In this document: positions 1 to 9,378 of the stretch, piece after piece
Layout of the letters: each line of letters opens with the position of its first letter
How positions within the stretch are numbered: the stretch's first letter is position 1
Source: a virus
Length of the DNA: 40,796 bases
Direction: 5' to 3' (one strand)
Virus record (IMG/VR): IMGVR_UViG_3300023181_000019
Coordinates: 1 to 40,796 of that record
Position numbers and translations under genes: made by a program
The notes under the pieces: generated by a model
Seen by the model: the letters and a program-made list of their open reading frames with translations, nothing else
Told to the model about the DNA's origin: nothing
Databases searched by the model: none

Positions 1-127
1 AATAACATAATCTTCGAATGTCATTAAAAATTCGCATTCATCCTGATACGTTGACAGTATAGGATTTTCAGGAATAAAATCAGACCCTTCAACAACGGTA
101 ACACCTTCATATGTTGTCTTTGCTTCG
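1..127. repeat. Terminal direct repeat, left copy (circular closure)
   Basis: These 127 bases are identical to 40670-40796. A gene reads in frame through the joint when the copies are merged, so the genome is circular or circularly permuted and this is one locus seen twice. A length of exactly 127 is a common maximum k-mer in short-read assemblers, so this is probably an assembly overlap rather than a biological terminal repeat. Confidence 0.95.
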
Positions 128-2328
128 GGATTGTTTTTATAAAGAGTTTTTTTAATAGGCTGCGTTTTTCTCCATAAATTTGCAGTAGCGAGAAATTGGC
201 TGAAATAATTAATAATATTTCTCTTTACAGTAAATCTCAAATTTGAAAAATTATTGCCGCTTGCGATATTTGATATTTCTGTAAATCCCTGATCAGTCCA
301 GTTTGTATATTTTACAGTTTCATTGCTTACATAATACTGAAATTGGGTGTCAGATTCTCCATTAAATGTTGGGTTTGTTCCTGTCAAAGGAGAAAGCTTT
401 ATCAGATTACCCGTAACTTCCAAAACATTGTATCTTCCTGAATTTTGACTTCCTGGCAATATCGTAAACACATCACCCAATGCTATTCCTAAAAGCTTAA
501 AACTGAAATTTGAAGTATTTTTTAATGTTAGAAAACCTTCTAAAATACTGTGCTGTAGAAAAGATGTTGTTATAAAGTTTCTTTCTCCTGCTGTCAGTAA
601 TCGACAGTCTAAAATAAATTTCTTATCATCATCCTGAGTGGCCGTCGTATCTGAAATGTCGTATGCTTTTACCCTGCTTTCTTCAATCAAGAAAGGATCT
701 CTTATAGATTTAATTTCTATTTCCCTTTTATTTTCAACCTTTTTATTTGCTAACAAAGTTTCTATTTCGCCATGAACCACATCGATTGTGTTTTCAATTT
801 CTTTTTCCTTTTGAGACTGATAAGGCTGTTTATATTTGAAGGTTATTAATTTATATTTTTCGTTAAAATTTCTTTCGTAACTTTCAAATTGAATGGCTTC
901 GATAACGCCCGCTTCTATGTCGGTATAAAAATCAGGGTAGTTTCCAAAAAAAACAGAATCATCTGTCTTTATCTGGAAATCAGCATCAGTTTCTTTTATA
1001 AGATTCTGTATTTCTTCAAAATTCATAGAAAATCCCTTATCGGTAATTCCTCTTAAGAAATTTCCAGTAAACAAAAACTGATCATAAAACTTTGCATTTG
1101 CCATATAATTTGGGGCATCTATTTCCATTCCTGAAACTGACTTGCAAATGTATCTCATGGCATCATAAAGCCTAATGGCAGGATTGACAGTGTTATAGGA
1201 TACAGAAGCTCCTGTAATTGAGATTTTTAGTTTGGTCAATGAAATTATTATAGCATAATAAGCAGGACTTCCTCCAACGGGCCCGTCCATTTCTGCAGAA
1301 GCATTTGGATTAAAATAAATCCAAACTCTTTGCCCTCTTTTAATTAATGGAATCGAAAGCTTTTGCATTTCAGAAGGAAAAGGGTTTGCTGTTCCTATTC
1401 CTGAATTGAAAGGTGTTCTTATGTAATTATAAGTTTTTGAATATAAATTATAAACAGTCGTTTGTGCGCTTTCAATATCAAATCCTACTCTTACCTGTAA
1501 AAATACAGTTCCCGAACCTCTTGTAATTATTGTAGGAGCGGTAGGCGAATTGAAGTTTATAACGTCCTGTCTTGAAAATCCAACTATATCTTTTATGCTT
1601 ATTTCGGCATTTAAAATATCATCCTGAGCTTCTAAAAAAGTAAAATTATCCCCATCATCAGGAATCCCGCCAAGAGAATTGATAAGGTTATATGTTGGAG
1701 AAATAAAGGAAAGTGTATCTTTCAAACCTTCCTTAACAACAACCTGTGCGTTGTTTGTTCCTGCTCTCGTCTTAAGATAAGGATCCATAAAGCTTCTACC
1801 TCTATAGTTTATCCTTGCAAATCCTTGGCTAGGTGTTGAAGTGCTTTCAAATTCGCTTATACCTACAATAGGTTTTGCTTTTATAAGTACATTTTCTATA
1901 GGACAAGGAATAATTGGATTTCCGTCTAAATCTTTATTTGATAGCAAATCTACATTAACGTCACTTCTCCTTTTTAAAAGTATCTGTTTTGATTTCTGAA
2001 CTGCCTTAAAAGTGATTTTTGTAAGCTGATCAGTTATCATAGATGCAAAATCAACATCATAAGTAAGATTATTTCCATTGTAGTCGATTATAAGCTCCAC
2101 TTCGGCTTCAAATCCATAACGCATACGGTAAACCTGCATAAGCTCGAAATGATGTTCAGGGCGTTGATATATTGAAAAATTAGATTCCCCGCCTGCAAAC
2201 ACTACATCTCTCCCATAACGGTTATTATCCTGCTCCAAAGAAAACTTTGAGGCATCAAATCCGGTAAGCTCTTGGATTTCTTTTTTTCCTTCGCCCTGCG
2301 TTATGAAATTGAAATAAAATTTTATCAT
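1..2328 (-). CDS. Large tail protein, N-terminal 776 residues (continues across contig end)
   Basis: The frame starts with ATG at 2326-2328, one base past the tape-measure stop (2330-2332), and has no stop down to base 1. It continues in frame at 40669 of the circle and ends at 40286, giving about 903 aa. The start reads MIKFYFNFITQGEGKKEI. No domain is recognised with certainty. Its place directly after the tape measure is where siphophages carry the distal tail or tail-associated (baseplate) protein, so a tail-tip role is inferred from position and size. The one-base gap to the tape measure suggests coupled translation. Because of the linear cut, an annotator of the raw contig would miss this gene or call only its last 135 residues. 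Confidence 0.85.
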   Translation of the reverse strand, partial: MIKFYFNFITQGEGKKEIQELTGFDASKFSLEQDNNRYGRDVVFAGGESNFSIYQRPEHHFELMQVYRMRYGFEAEVELIIDYNGNNLTYDVDFASMITDQLTKITFKAVQKSKQILLKRRSDVNVDLLSNKDLDGNPIIPCPIENVLIKAKPIVGISEFESTSTPSQGFARINYRGRSFMDPYLKTRAGTNNAQVVVKEGLKDTLSFISPTYNLINSLGGIPDDGDNFTFLEAQDDILNAEISIKDIVGFSRQDVINFNSPTAPTIITRGSGTVFLQVRVGFDIESAQTTVYNLYSKTYNYIRTPFNSGIGTANPFPSEMQKLSIPLIKRGQRVWIYFNPNASAEMDGPVGGSPAYYAIIISLTKLKISITGASVSYNTVNPAIRLYDAMRYICKSVSGMEIDAPNYMANAKFYDQFLFTGNFLRGITDKGFSMNFEEIQNLIKETDADFQIKTDDSVFFGNYPDFYTDIEAGVIEAIQFESYERNFNEKYKLITFKYKQPYQSQKEKEIENTIDVVHGEIETLLANKKVENKREIEIKSIRDPFLIEESRVKAYDISDTTATQDDDKKFILDCRLLTAGERNFITTSFLQHSILEGFLTLKNTSNFSFKLLGIALGDVFTILPGSQNSGRYNVLEVTGNLIKLSPLTGTNPTFNGESDTQFQYYVSNETVKYTNWTDQGFTEISNIASGNNFSNLRFTVKRNIINYFSQFLATANLWRKTQPIKKTLYKNNPEAKTTYEGVTVVEGSDFIPENPILSTYQDECEFLMTFEDYVI

Positions 2329-2329
2329 T

Positions 2330-5300
2330 TTAATTTTTGAATGTTAATCCTTTGCCTCTAACTTGGCTGTTCATCAATTTTACTCTTGAATTCCTTTTGG
2401 TAATTGAGGCTTCAAATCCATTTTTATCAAAGGTAAAATTATTTGTAGACAAATCAGAAAAATATTTACCCATGATTCCATCCATATCATCTTTGCTCAA
2501 TCCATTGCTTTCTAATTCGATATTTGGAACGCCTCCAAGCATCGCCCCGCTGTTTTTTAAGAAACTATTAAAATCAGGAAACACTTTCGATCCTTTTTCC
2601 AAATCTACCAATGTATCTGTTTTAGGTGTTACCGAAAATCCTTTAGACGGCTGATAGACGATTTCATTTTTACCGCCATCGCCTACAATTGCCAAACCTC
2701 CTGCGTGATTGTCTGTACCCATAGCGTATTCCGGTACTTGTTGGCTTGAAATCATTGCAATCTGTGCCGCTCCTAAAACACCCGCTAAAATTGCGCCTGC
2801 ATAATTTGCTTCTGCTAAAAATGCAGTAACAGCTTGTGCCGTATTGATGATAGCATTGAAAATAGCCGTTTCTTTCTGTGCTTTTGCTTTTCTTCTGTCT
2901 ATTTCACGTCTTCTTTCTTCATATTGGCGTTCTATTTCAGCTTTTGCAGTTGATGATTCCCCCGCAAATTCAATCGCCAAATCCTTTTCTTTTTCTAATC
3001 TTGCATACTGCGCATCGAAATAGGCTGTTTGATTTTGGTTCATGAATGCCAAAGTATCTTTTGCTATATCTCCGATAGCACTAAATGCAACAGCAAATTT
3101 CTGTTCTGTAGTTTCTGCCTGATCCCATAGCTTCTGAAAAGTAGAACCTGTTCTTGTTTCTATTTCTCCCATTGCATTTACAACCTGATAAGTTGTTTGG
3201 TCAAAGAACTTGCCTAAAGAAGAAAATCCCGAATCAGATAAAAAACTTTGCCCTATCGAACTTAAATATTCATTAGTTGCTTCTGCCATCTGCTGATAAA
3301 CTTCTTTGACAGATTCAGCACGTTTATTGTCAGATTCTATTAATTGCTGTTGTAGGTTTAATTCTTCATTCTTAAGCTCATTTAATGCTTCGTTATCTTT
3401 CGCTATCGTTTTTGATGATGATAATTGGCTTTTAATTCTTTCCTGATTGGCTAAATTTGTAGCCAAATCAATTCTTAATGATTGGTTTTTTCTTTCTTCT
3501 TCGCTGTTGGCTATGTCATTCAGCTTGTTTTCTAAATCAGCAAATTGTTTTAATGTTGTATTTCCGGAAATGTTTTTAAGATATAATCCGACCTGCCTTA
3601 AATCTTCAATGCTTCTTTGTGATATTATATTCTTTTGAGACTGGTCTGTAATGCTCATTAAAACGCCCTGCAATGCTTTGGCTTTTTCTATCGTAAGCTG
3701 ATTTGACCTATCTTCATACCTTGCTTTAATAATATTCTGCTCAATCAAAAACTGATTTTGCAACTGCGAAAGGTCTTGAAATTGGTCAGTTCCTTTTTCT
3801 ACAGAATATTCATATCTTTTTATATCGTTTTTTAATTTCAGCTTATTAAGCCTGTTCTCTTCCTCGAAAGCCATTTTTGCCTGAGTATTCAAGCCAAAAT
3901 AATAATTTTCCATTGCTTCGGCTCGGTCTTTGAAGTTCTGTTCTTCATCCTCCATAACCCGCTTGTCGTTGTTTGACAAAACCTCTGAATTAAGCTTTCG
4001 CAATTCATATATTTTAGCTTGGTAATCTATCTCGTCTTTTTGAAGCTTTACTTTTTTCTTTTTTTCTTCAGTATCTGCTTTTTCTTTTGGGTTTAGTTCA
4101 TCTAGGAATTTTGAAATAGCCTTTAACTGCCCTTCTCTAATACCTACTTGATAATTAAGACCTTGAATAGCCTTTGTATTAGCTATCTGTTCATCTGCTC
4201 TAGCCTGTGCACCATTCTTCCCAAATAAATCCAATTTATTACCTTCTGAATCTTGCGCTAATCCCGCAACAGATTTTAAATAAGCGTTTCTTTTAACTAA
4301 CCTATTATATTCAGACAAAGCACTATTTCTTAATGCAGAAATGCCCTCCTGTTCTGACAAAGCAAAAGACTTTCGATATTCATCATAATTTTTCTTAAAT
4401 TCCTCTTGTGTTTTATATACCCTTTTAGATATTTCTTTAAATTCTTCTGCCGATATGTTTAATTGAGTAGTTTCATCTTTAAAACCTTTTGAAAAACCCC
4501 TGCTCTGAAATTCCTTATCAGCTGATTCCTTGCTTTGGATTAATCTTCTGAATCCTTCTATAGAATCGCCTATTGCTGATATCGAACCTGACAAGAATTT
4601 TGCAAACGCTCCATCTCCTTCGTTTAGTGTTTTAATTAATTCAGTCCAAGTGTTTTTTAATCTTGTCGTTTCAGCATTTAAAGTTTCTACTCTTTCTAAA
4701 TTTTCAACGCCATAAGCCTTTTCTAGTTCTTTGGCGAAAGCAGGAAGAACTTCGGCAGCCAAAACTTTACCATCCTTAAGCATTTTATTCAATTGCTGTT
4801 CAGTAACGTTCATTGATTTTGCAAGAATTCCAAATGCGCCAGGTAATCTCTCTGCCAACTGCCCTCTGATTTCTTCAGCCTGAACAGTTCCTTTTGAAAT
4901 CATCTGTTGTAATGCAAGAAATGCCCCTTTCTGCTGTTCTACAGACAATCCCATTGCTCCGGAAGCTTTAGATACGCTTTCAAATATATTTTGGATCTGC
5001 TGTGCGGTTATTGCTCCAGAATCTATTGCATTTTTAGAGGCCGCATAAAAAGCAGTATAAGACTGTGTAAGTCCTATAAGCTCAATTCCGTATGCTTCTG
5101 ATATTCTAGATAAAAACTGCTGTGTACTTGCTACTTGTCCCACATTGCCTATTACTTGCGTTAATGCAAAATTCATAGACTGCAATTCACGTGTAGTATT
5201 GAAAATATCTTTTGCGATTGATGCAATTAATGCCGTGCCTCCAAGAATTCCAAATGCACCTATAAGGTCTTTCAATCCCCTTGCCGCTTGCATCGGATAA

Positions 5301-5800
5301 TTACCTACATTTCTATTGAACCTTCCTACAGCTCTATCAGCCGCTAAAACACGCCTGTTTAATGAGTCAAATTCTCTTTGCGCATTTCGTAATTCCCTGT
5401 TGTATTGTCTTTGTGTTTGTTCCGCTCGTCTTCCTCCTGCAATCAAATTTTGTAGGTTTCTAGCAGAAATTGCCTGCTGTGCTGATAATCTTTGGTATGC
5501 ACCGCCTAAAACGGAAACAGAACGTGCGTATTGATCTGCATTTTGCCTTAAAGTTCGTTGGTTTACTATTTCTGCAGCAGATAATTGATTCGCTCTTTCA
5601 CGAACGGTATTTAATCGCTGATTCTGTTGCGTAATTTGGTTTAAATTGTTCGCATTATCGCTTGGGAGTCTTGAATTATTAAGATTCCTGTTTATATTTG
5701 TAATTTCGGCAGCGATCTTTTTAAGGTTTTCGATTAACTCCTGAACCTTTTTGTAGGTTTCGCTTGATGCTATTTCAACTAATCCGTCGTTATTTGCCAT
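2330..5800 (-). CDS. Tail tape measure protein
   Basis: About 1,156 aa. It is the ruler that sets tail length and fills the tail tube. An N-terminal coiled coil precedes a conserved block (roughly residues 180-370 of the longest reading) matching the tape-measure N-terminal domain, with phrases such as AFLALQQMISKGTVQAEEIR and QLAERLPGAFG. Long charged coiled coils follow, then a hydrophobic Ala-rich segment near residues 1010-1050 and a Gly-rich C-terminal region. I chose the ATG at 5798-5800 (MANNDGLVEI), which follows GTAAAA and overlaps the upstream stop by 11 nt. An ATG at 5860 is in frame but would overlap the upstream gene by 71 nt. It is the largest gene after the junction-spanning tail protein's neighbours and marks a siphovirus-type tail. 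Confidence 0.95.
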   Translation of the reverse strand: MANNDGLVEIASSETYKKVQELIENLKKIAAEITNINRNLNNSRLPSDNANNLNQITQQNQRLNTVRERANQLSAAEIVNQRTLRQNADQYARSVSVLGGAYQRLSAQQAISARNLQNLIAGGRRAEQTQRQYNRELRNAQREFDSLNRRVLAADRAVGRFNRNVGNYPMQAARGLKDLIGAFGILGGTALIASIAKDIFNTTRELQSMNFALTQVIGNVGQVASTQQFLSRISEAYGIELIGLTQSYTAFYAASKNAIDSGAITAQQIQNIFESVSKASGAMGLSVEQQKGAFLALQQMISKGTVQAEEIRGQLAERLPGAFGILAKSMNVTEQQLNKMLKDGKVLAAEVLPAFAKELEKAYGVENLERVETLNAETTRLKNTWTELIKTLNEGDGAFAKFLSGSISAIGDSIEGFRRLIQSKESADKEFQSRGFSKGFKDETTQLNISAEEFKEISKRVYKTQEEFKKNYDEYRKSFALSEQEGISALRNSALSEYNRLVKRNAYLKSVAGLAQDSEGNKLDLFGKNGAQARADEQIANTKAIQGLNYQVGIREGQLKAISKFLDELNPKEKADTEEKKKKVKLQKDEIDYQAKIYELRKLNSEVLSNNDKRVMEDEEQNFKDRAEAMENYYFGLNTQAKMAFEEENRLNKLKLKNDIKRYEYSVEKGTDQFQDLSQLQNQFLIEQNIIKARYEDRSNQLTIEKAKALQGVLMSITDQSQKNIISQRSIEDLRQVGLYLKNISGNTTLKQFADLENKLNDIANSEEERKNQSLRIDLATNLANQERIKSQLSSSKTIAKDNEALNELKNEELNLQQQLIESDNKRAESVKEVYQQMAEATNEYLSSIGQSFLSDSGFSSLGKFFDQTTYQVVNAMGEIETRTGSTFQKLWDQAETTEQKFAVAFSAIGDIAKDTLAFMNQNQTAYFDAQYARLEKEKDLAIEFAGESSTAKAEIERQYEERRREIDRRKAKAQKETAIFNAIINTAQAVTAFLAEANYAGAILAGVLGAAQIAMISSQQVPEYAMGTDNHAGGLAIVGDGGKNEIVYQPSKGFSVTPKTDTLVDLEKGSKVFPDFNSFLKNSGAMLGGVPNIELESNGLSKDDMDGIMGKYFSDLSTNNFTFDKNGFEASITKRNSRVKLMNSQVRGKGLTFKN

Positions 5801-6383
5801 TTTTACGCATTGATTTTTTGTTGGCTTCTGATTTTTGCTTAGCAGATTTAACCGCTTCACGGAAATAAATTAAAGAAACATTGTCCGGCAATGGTCGCAT
5901 AAGAATATTTTCAACAGCTACCAAGTCAGATTCAAATGTTCTTTTTATGCTTTCCTGCTTTTTAGGTTCTGAAGCAATAAGCCTATTTAATTTGTTTTTC
6001 ATAATTCCTAAATCAGATTTAAGAACTCTATGGCATTCTTCTACAATGTCTTTTTTAATGTCAATTTTTACGCCCAATTCTTTCAATATAGTTGCTAGTT
6101 CTTCTTTTTGACTTTCAGAAGTTGTAGTGTAAAGCAGTACCTGCATATTATCTTTTATCGCTTGGATTTGAAGTTTTAAGTGTTCAGTCTTGCATTGCCT
6201 ATCCAAATACTGCTTAATTTTAGAATTCTCTGAAATCTCAAAATCTTCATCGACAATTTTAGACCACGCCTTTTCTCTTTGCTCGTCAGATTCCCCGCCT
6301 AATAATGATAAGTCATTAGTTTCAATAATCTTGAAGTAAATCTTTGCGGGTATTTCTGCGCTGTCCCAAATAAATGCACTCAT
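5790..6383 (-). CDS. Tail assembly protein, chaperone candidate
   Basis: 197 aa, mostly helical and charged, starting MSAFIWDSAEIPAKIYFKII. It has no membrane segment or signal peptide. It lies directly upstream of the tape measure, where siphophages encode tail assembly chaperones that coat the tape measure before tube polymerisation. Its start overlaps the upstream stop by ATGA (6380-6383), and its stop overlaps the preferred tape-measure start by 11 nt, so translation is probably coupled along this stretch. The function is inferred from position; I do not recognise the family. Confidence 0.8.
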   Translation of the reverse strand: MSAFIWDSAEIPAKIYFKIIETNDLSLLGGESDEQREKAWSKIVDEDFEISENSKIKQYLDRQCKTEHLKLQIQAIKDNMQVLLYTTTSESQKEELATILKELGVKIDIKKDIVEECHRVLKSDLGIMKNKLNRLIASEPKKQESIKRTFESDLVAVENILMRPLPDNVSLIYFREAVKSAKQKSEANKKSMRKNGK

Positions 6384-6841
6384 TGACCTATTCTTTTTTT
6401 AATTAGTTTCAGAAATTCAGGCTGATAGTTTGCCTTTGCAATCCTGTTAAAAGTGTTTTGATTAAGGCTTGCTATTCCTTCACCGTATTTTGAAAGCAAA
6501 TCATCGTGCTTGCTGTTTGAACTGTCAAATATTACCCTGTTGCTTTTTACGACTGGAAACAATGAATTCGACCATGCGCCAGTCAATATCAAATCGACGT
6601 TTCCAAATCCTGCCAATGGATTCTGATTATTCTTTTTAAAAGCGTAATCGTCGCTACGATAAGAGCCTATTTTTGTCCTGTCAGGGTTTAAACCAAATTC
6701 AAGTTCGTTAATCTTTGCTTTTCTTAAATTCCTTCCTTTGTCCTGCTCTATTAGGTCTTTTGCTTTCTTCTGCAGTTCCGATTCCGTTATTGTCTGAAGC
6801 CTCTTTATCATCTCCTGAACTGATATTCCCATGTGGCACAT
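6380..6841 (-). CDS. Tail morphogenesis protein (hypothetical)
   Basis: 153 aa. The C-terminal two thirds contain DLILTGAWSNSLFPV and then DLLSKYGEGIASL, which recall small tail or neck proteins with an 'L-TG-L-NS' motif, but the match is from memory and weak. The ATG at 6841 follows TTAAAA and overlaps the upstream gene by 134 nt. In-frame ATGs at residues 4 and 11 would shorten the overlap only slightly, so the overlap is real if both genes are. It ends in an ATGA overlap with the next gene. Confidence 0.75.
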   Translation of the reverse strand: MCHMGISVQEMIKRLQTITESELQKKAKDLIEQDKGRNLRKAKINELEFGLNPDRTKIGSYRSDDYAFKKNNQNPLAGFGNVDLILTGAWSNSLFPVVKSNRVIFDSSNSKHDDLLSKYGEGIASLNQNTFNRIAKANYQPEFLKLIKKRIGQ

Positions 6842-6977
6842 TTTTAAGTAAAACTTTTGCTCTTTCCTCGTCTTTCGGATTTAGCAGATTTGCTAATTTT
6901 TCAATCTGTTTTTCTTTGGTCAAGGTCTTGAAATTTTCAAATCCCTCTTTGCTGAATGATACGTTGTCGAATTTCAT
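6708..6977 (-). CDS. Small tail-region protein with long out-of-frame overlap
   Basis: 89 aa. Residues 1-46 (MKFDNVSFSKEGFENFKTL and onward) look like an ordinary helical protein. The last ~43 residues are Gly/Asn/Ser/Lys-rich and disordered, and are encoded by DNA that also codes the N-terminus of the next gene in another frame. It sits between the major tail protein and the tape measure, the usual place of G/GT-type chaperone pairs. No clear slippery heptamer was found, and the downstream frame has its own ATG, so I list two separate genes. Confidence 0.6.
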   Translation of the reverse strand: MKFDNVSFSKEGFENFKTLTKEKQIEKLANLLNPKDEERAKVLLKNVPHGNISSGDDKEASDNNGIGTAEESKRPNRAGQRKEFKKSKD

Positions 6978-6980
6978 AAT

Positions 6981-7205
6981 TTATTTTTTTTTAAGTTTTG
7001 CTTCTGCCATCATTTTATCTAATTTCTGCATAAACCTGCTTTTTGTGCTTACCATAGTGACATCAATTTTAACGTCATACTGTTTTAGTTTTTCATTTAT
7101 TGATTTTAACTCTGAATCTAAAACTTCTTTGTGTTCGTTTAAAATAGCCAATACTTTGGTTGTTTTTTCTATTCCATTAGTAATAACATCTACAAATTCA
7201 CTCAT
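6981..7205 (-). CDS. Small helical protein, tail region
   Basis: 74 aa, predicted mostly helical (TTKVLAILNEHKEVLDSELK) with a lysine-rich C-terminus. It is the first gene after the terminator that follows the major tail protein, and is spaced 3 nt from the next gene. No family is recognised. A role in tail assembly is guessed only from position. Confidence 0.7.
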   Translation of the reverse strand: MSEFVDVITNGIEKTTKVLAILNEHKEVLDSELKSINEKLKQYDVKIDVTMVSTKSRFMQKLDKMMAEAKLKKK

Positions 7206-7212
7206 ACTATGT

Positions 7213-7249
7213 TGTAATAAAAAAGGGCAGGCGATTAACCCACCCTTTT
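7213..7249 (-). terminator. Intrinsic terminator after major tail gene
   Basis: The arms AAAAGGG and CCCTTTT (7221-7227 and 7243-7249) form a 7-bp stem with an interrupted GG/CC extension inside, followed on the minus strand by six U and then AUUA. It lies 24 nt past the major tail protein stop and within an otherwise continuous late operon, so it probably lowers expression of the downstream tail-assembly genes relative to the tail tube gene. Confidence 0.8.
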
Positions 7250-7272
7250 AGGTTTATAATTTTTGTTTTGCT

Positions 7273-8220
7273 TTAAGCTACCGCTGTGATAATTGGAGAA
7301 ACACCTTTGTAAAACAAATTAGTTCCAACCATAGCCACGTTAACAGGAGGTGTAGCAGTTGCATCAAATGTCTCAACCACGTAAGTTGCCGCCAATGTTG
7401 GAGGCGTTGTAGTGTCGATAACATAAGTTCCTGGAGTTGTTCCTGCCGCAACAGTATCAATAGCTAAAACAGCATTTGTAACCATGTTTCTGATTCTGAA
7501 ATTTCCAACTCCTAAAGCTTCAATTCCGTAAATCGTATTGTTTACCGCATTTACTTCTACCGTGAATCCGTTTGCAACCGAAGCAGTACCTGTAATGCTT
7601 ACTCCAACAATCGGGTAAATGTCAGTATTGAAATCAATTCCTGACTGACCAACTGTAAGCAATGCCATTCTTGTATTGAATTGAGATTCACTGCCTAATT
7701 GAATATCGATAAGCGTTTTTGGCGTTTCATCGCCTGTTTTTGGCACATAAGTGTTTGTGTTATACATTGACATATTGAAGCCTGTAAAACTCAATCCGTC
7801 TCCTGTATATGCACCTACCAAAGTACCTGATTCATCGATTAGCAAAACGCTTTTTCCTGATTGGCTGTTTCTTGAATAAGCCGCTTTGTGATATCCTACA
7901 CCTTTATCGAATTCAAAACGATATTGAGGTTTTCCGTTACGGATAACTTTCATAATACCGCCCGTGTATTCTTTTGTGGTTGCATCCGGAGTGTTGTTTG
8001 TAAATTCAACAGATCCTAAAAAAGGTTCGAATGTTCCGTTTTGGATCAATGCCAAAACTTCTTCTAATCCAAATGAACCTGATACAATATCAGCTACGGG
8101 GATTTTCCAAGAATTGTCTACTGTTACGAATCCTGAAAACTCGCCTAACAGCGGTTCGCAGTCAACAGTACCTAAAGCAAATTGTTCTTTGTTGCAATTG
8201 ATTGCATTTAAATATGCCAT
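7273..8220 (-). CDS. Major tail (tube) protein
   Basis: 315 aa. Residues 1-~200 (MAYLNAINCNKEQFALGTVD) are beta-rich, as expected of a tail tube subunit. Residues ~200-315 form a Thr/Val/Ala-rich segment (SITGTASVANGFTVEVNAV) that looks like an appended surface domain of Ig-like type. The position, after the neck genes and before the chaperone slot and tape measure, and the strong terminator directly after it fit the most highly expressed tail gene. Identity is inferred from context and composition. Confidence 0.8.
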   Translation of the reverse strand: MAYLNAINCNKEQFALGTVDCEPLLGEFSGFVTVDNSWKIPVADIVSGSFGLEEVLALIQNGTFEPFLGSVEFTNNTPDATTKEYTGGIMKVIRNGKPQYRFEFDKGVGYHKAAYSRNSQSGKSVLLIDESGTLVGAYTGDGLSFTGFNMSMYNTNTYVPKTGDETPKTLIDIQLGSESQFNTRMALLTVGQSGIDFNTDIYPIVGVSITGTASVANGFTVEVNAVNNTIYGIEALGVGNFRIRNMVTNAVLAIDTVAAGTTPGTYVIDTTTPPTLAATYVVETFDATATPPVNVAMVGTNLFYKGVSPIITAVA

Positions 8221-8227
8221 AATTTTT

Positions 8228-8779
8228 TTAGTATTTAAACTCGCCTAAGCAAGTATTTCTTATTTTTAATCCTTTAAATTCTAATTTCAAAGCATCCCAA
8301 ATATCTATGGTAAAGTTTTTCTTGTCACTTTCGTTATTGTTTTCCCCTCCATAGTTTGGGTAAGTGGTCTTTCTAAATTCTCCATCCCAAACAAACATCT
8401 GAGATTTTTTGAATAGAGTTTCAATATTTTTAGCTAACGGCCAAAGGATATTCTGATAGCTCATCGCCCAGCGGTTTTCGTTAAGAGAATCAACTGCCTT
8501 ATTTCTAGTAGCAAGTATTAAAACTAAATCCGTAGTTGTATAATTTTTGCTAACATCATCAGAATCTGTGTTTGATATCTGATAAATCAAGGGATAAGGA
8601 ACAGTATTGTTCTTATTGAATAAAATAAGCTGCTTTATTAAATGCGCTTCATTTCCCCATTTGTAAACAGGTTGAAAAGCATCTACCGCAGGTGTTGGCG
8701 GTTCTTCTATTTCAGGATAACCTCCAAGCGTTGGTAATGTACCGAATGCCTTTGTTAGCTGTTCTTCAACAATAATCAT
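8228..8779 (-). CDS. Neck or tail-terminator-like protein
   Basis: 183 aa. It has a short proline-rich segment (EIEEPPTPAVDAFQP) near residues 24-38 and a mixed alpha/beta body. It starts in an ATGA overlap with the upstream neck gene (8776-8779) and lies directly before the major tail gene, where tail-terminator or tail-completion proteins are usually encoded. No sequence family was recognised with confidence. Confidence 0.7.
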   Translation of the reverse strand: MIIVEEQLTKAFGTLPTLGGYPEIEEPPTPAVDAFQPVYKWGNEAHLIKQLILFNKNNTVPYPLIYQISNTDSDDVSKNYTTTDLVLILATRNKAVDSLNENRWAMSYQNILWPLAKNIETLFKKSQMFVWDGEFRKTTYPNYGGENNNESDKKNFTIDIWDALKLEFKGLKIRNTCLGEFKY

Positions 8780-9378
8780 AATCCGAATCGATTAATGGGT
8801 TCGTATCTCTTGAGAAATTTAGTATCATAATCATCCGTGAAAGATGAAATATATTCCCTAAATGAAACATAAGAACTGTTATTTGGATTGTTCCAGTAAT
8901 CCCAACCTTCAAAATAAAATATAGGCTGTAAAAAGTACCAATCGCAATTACTAATTCCCTGATATGCCTCAATAAAGCAATTCCAAGATTCTACCAATTT
9001 TAAAGTAGGATTTACAGAAGTAGAGTTTTCCGAATCAGGTCTTTGAATCCCTGTAGTCGAATAAATACTTTTATCATTTTTAAGATAGTGGTAAAATATA
9101 AAAGGAATTGTTATTGATTTCAATCCTACCCAAATCTTATCATCGTACTCTTTGCCGTTTTTCAAGTCAAACCATTTTCCGCTGGTCTCGACATCGGAAA
9201 TAAGCTCATTGTATTGAACGATTCCCAAAGATTCTACCAACAAAATCTTTTCGTACTTTTCAATGAATAGGTCAATTTCCTGTGTCGCTGTTGGCGCACC
9301 TCCTATATTTGGCATTACTACCGCATTCGGAATGAAAAATTCCCCTTTAAAATCAGTATTTTTAGATATTGTTGGCAT
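8776..9378 (-). CDS. Head-tail connector (neck) protein
   Basis: 200 aa, starting MPTISKNTDFKGEFFIPNAV. Tyr/Trp-rich helical segments (IWVGLKSITIPFIFYHYLKN) resemble adaptor proteins of unknown-function families (I recall DUF6712) found between capsid and tail genes of Bacteroidetes phages; this was not verified. Position supports a head-completion or adaptor role. It overlaps the next gene by ATGA. Confidence 0.7.
   Translation of the reverse strand: MPTISKNTDFKGEFFIPNAVVMPNIGGAPTATQEIDLFIEKYEKILLVESLGIVQYNELISDVETSGKWFDLKNGKEYDDKIWVGLKSITIPFIFYHYLKNDKSIYSTTGIQRPDSENSTSVNPTLKLVESWNCFIEAYQGISNCDWYFLQPIFYFEGWDYWNNPNNSSYVSFREYISSFTDDYDTKFLKRYEPINRFGL

Noticed and set aside
1-127. 127-bp repeat as a true terminal redundancy
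   Set aside because: The length equals a standard assembler k-mer and the gene continues through it, so a closed circle with an assembly overlap is simpler.
2337-2654. Plus-strand frames inside the tape measure and other late genes
   Set aside because: They are antisense shadows of well-supported proteins with no start signal, spacing or family resemblance.
7278-7460. Repetitive Leu/Gln-rich frame within the major tail gene
   Set aside because: It is an alternate-frame reading of the Thr/Ala-rich C-terminal part of the major tail protein, low in complexity and without its own start context.
8766-8972. 68-aa frame overlapping the neck protein
   Set aside because: It lies entirely in another frame of a longer, better supported gene whose start and stop fit its neighbours by ATGA overlap.
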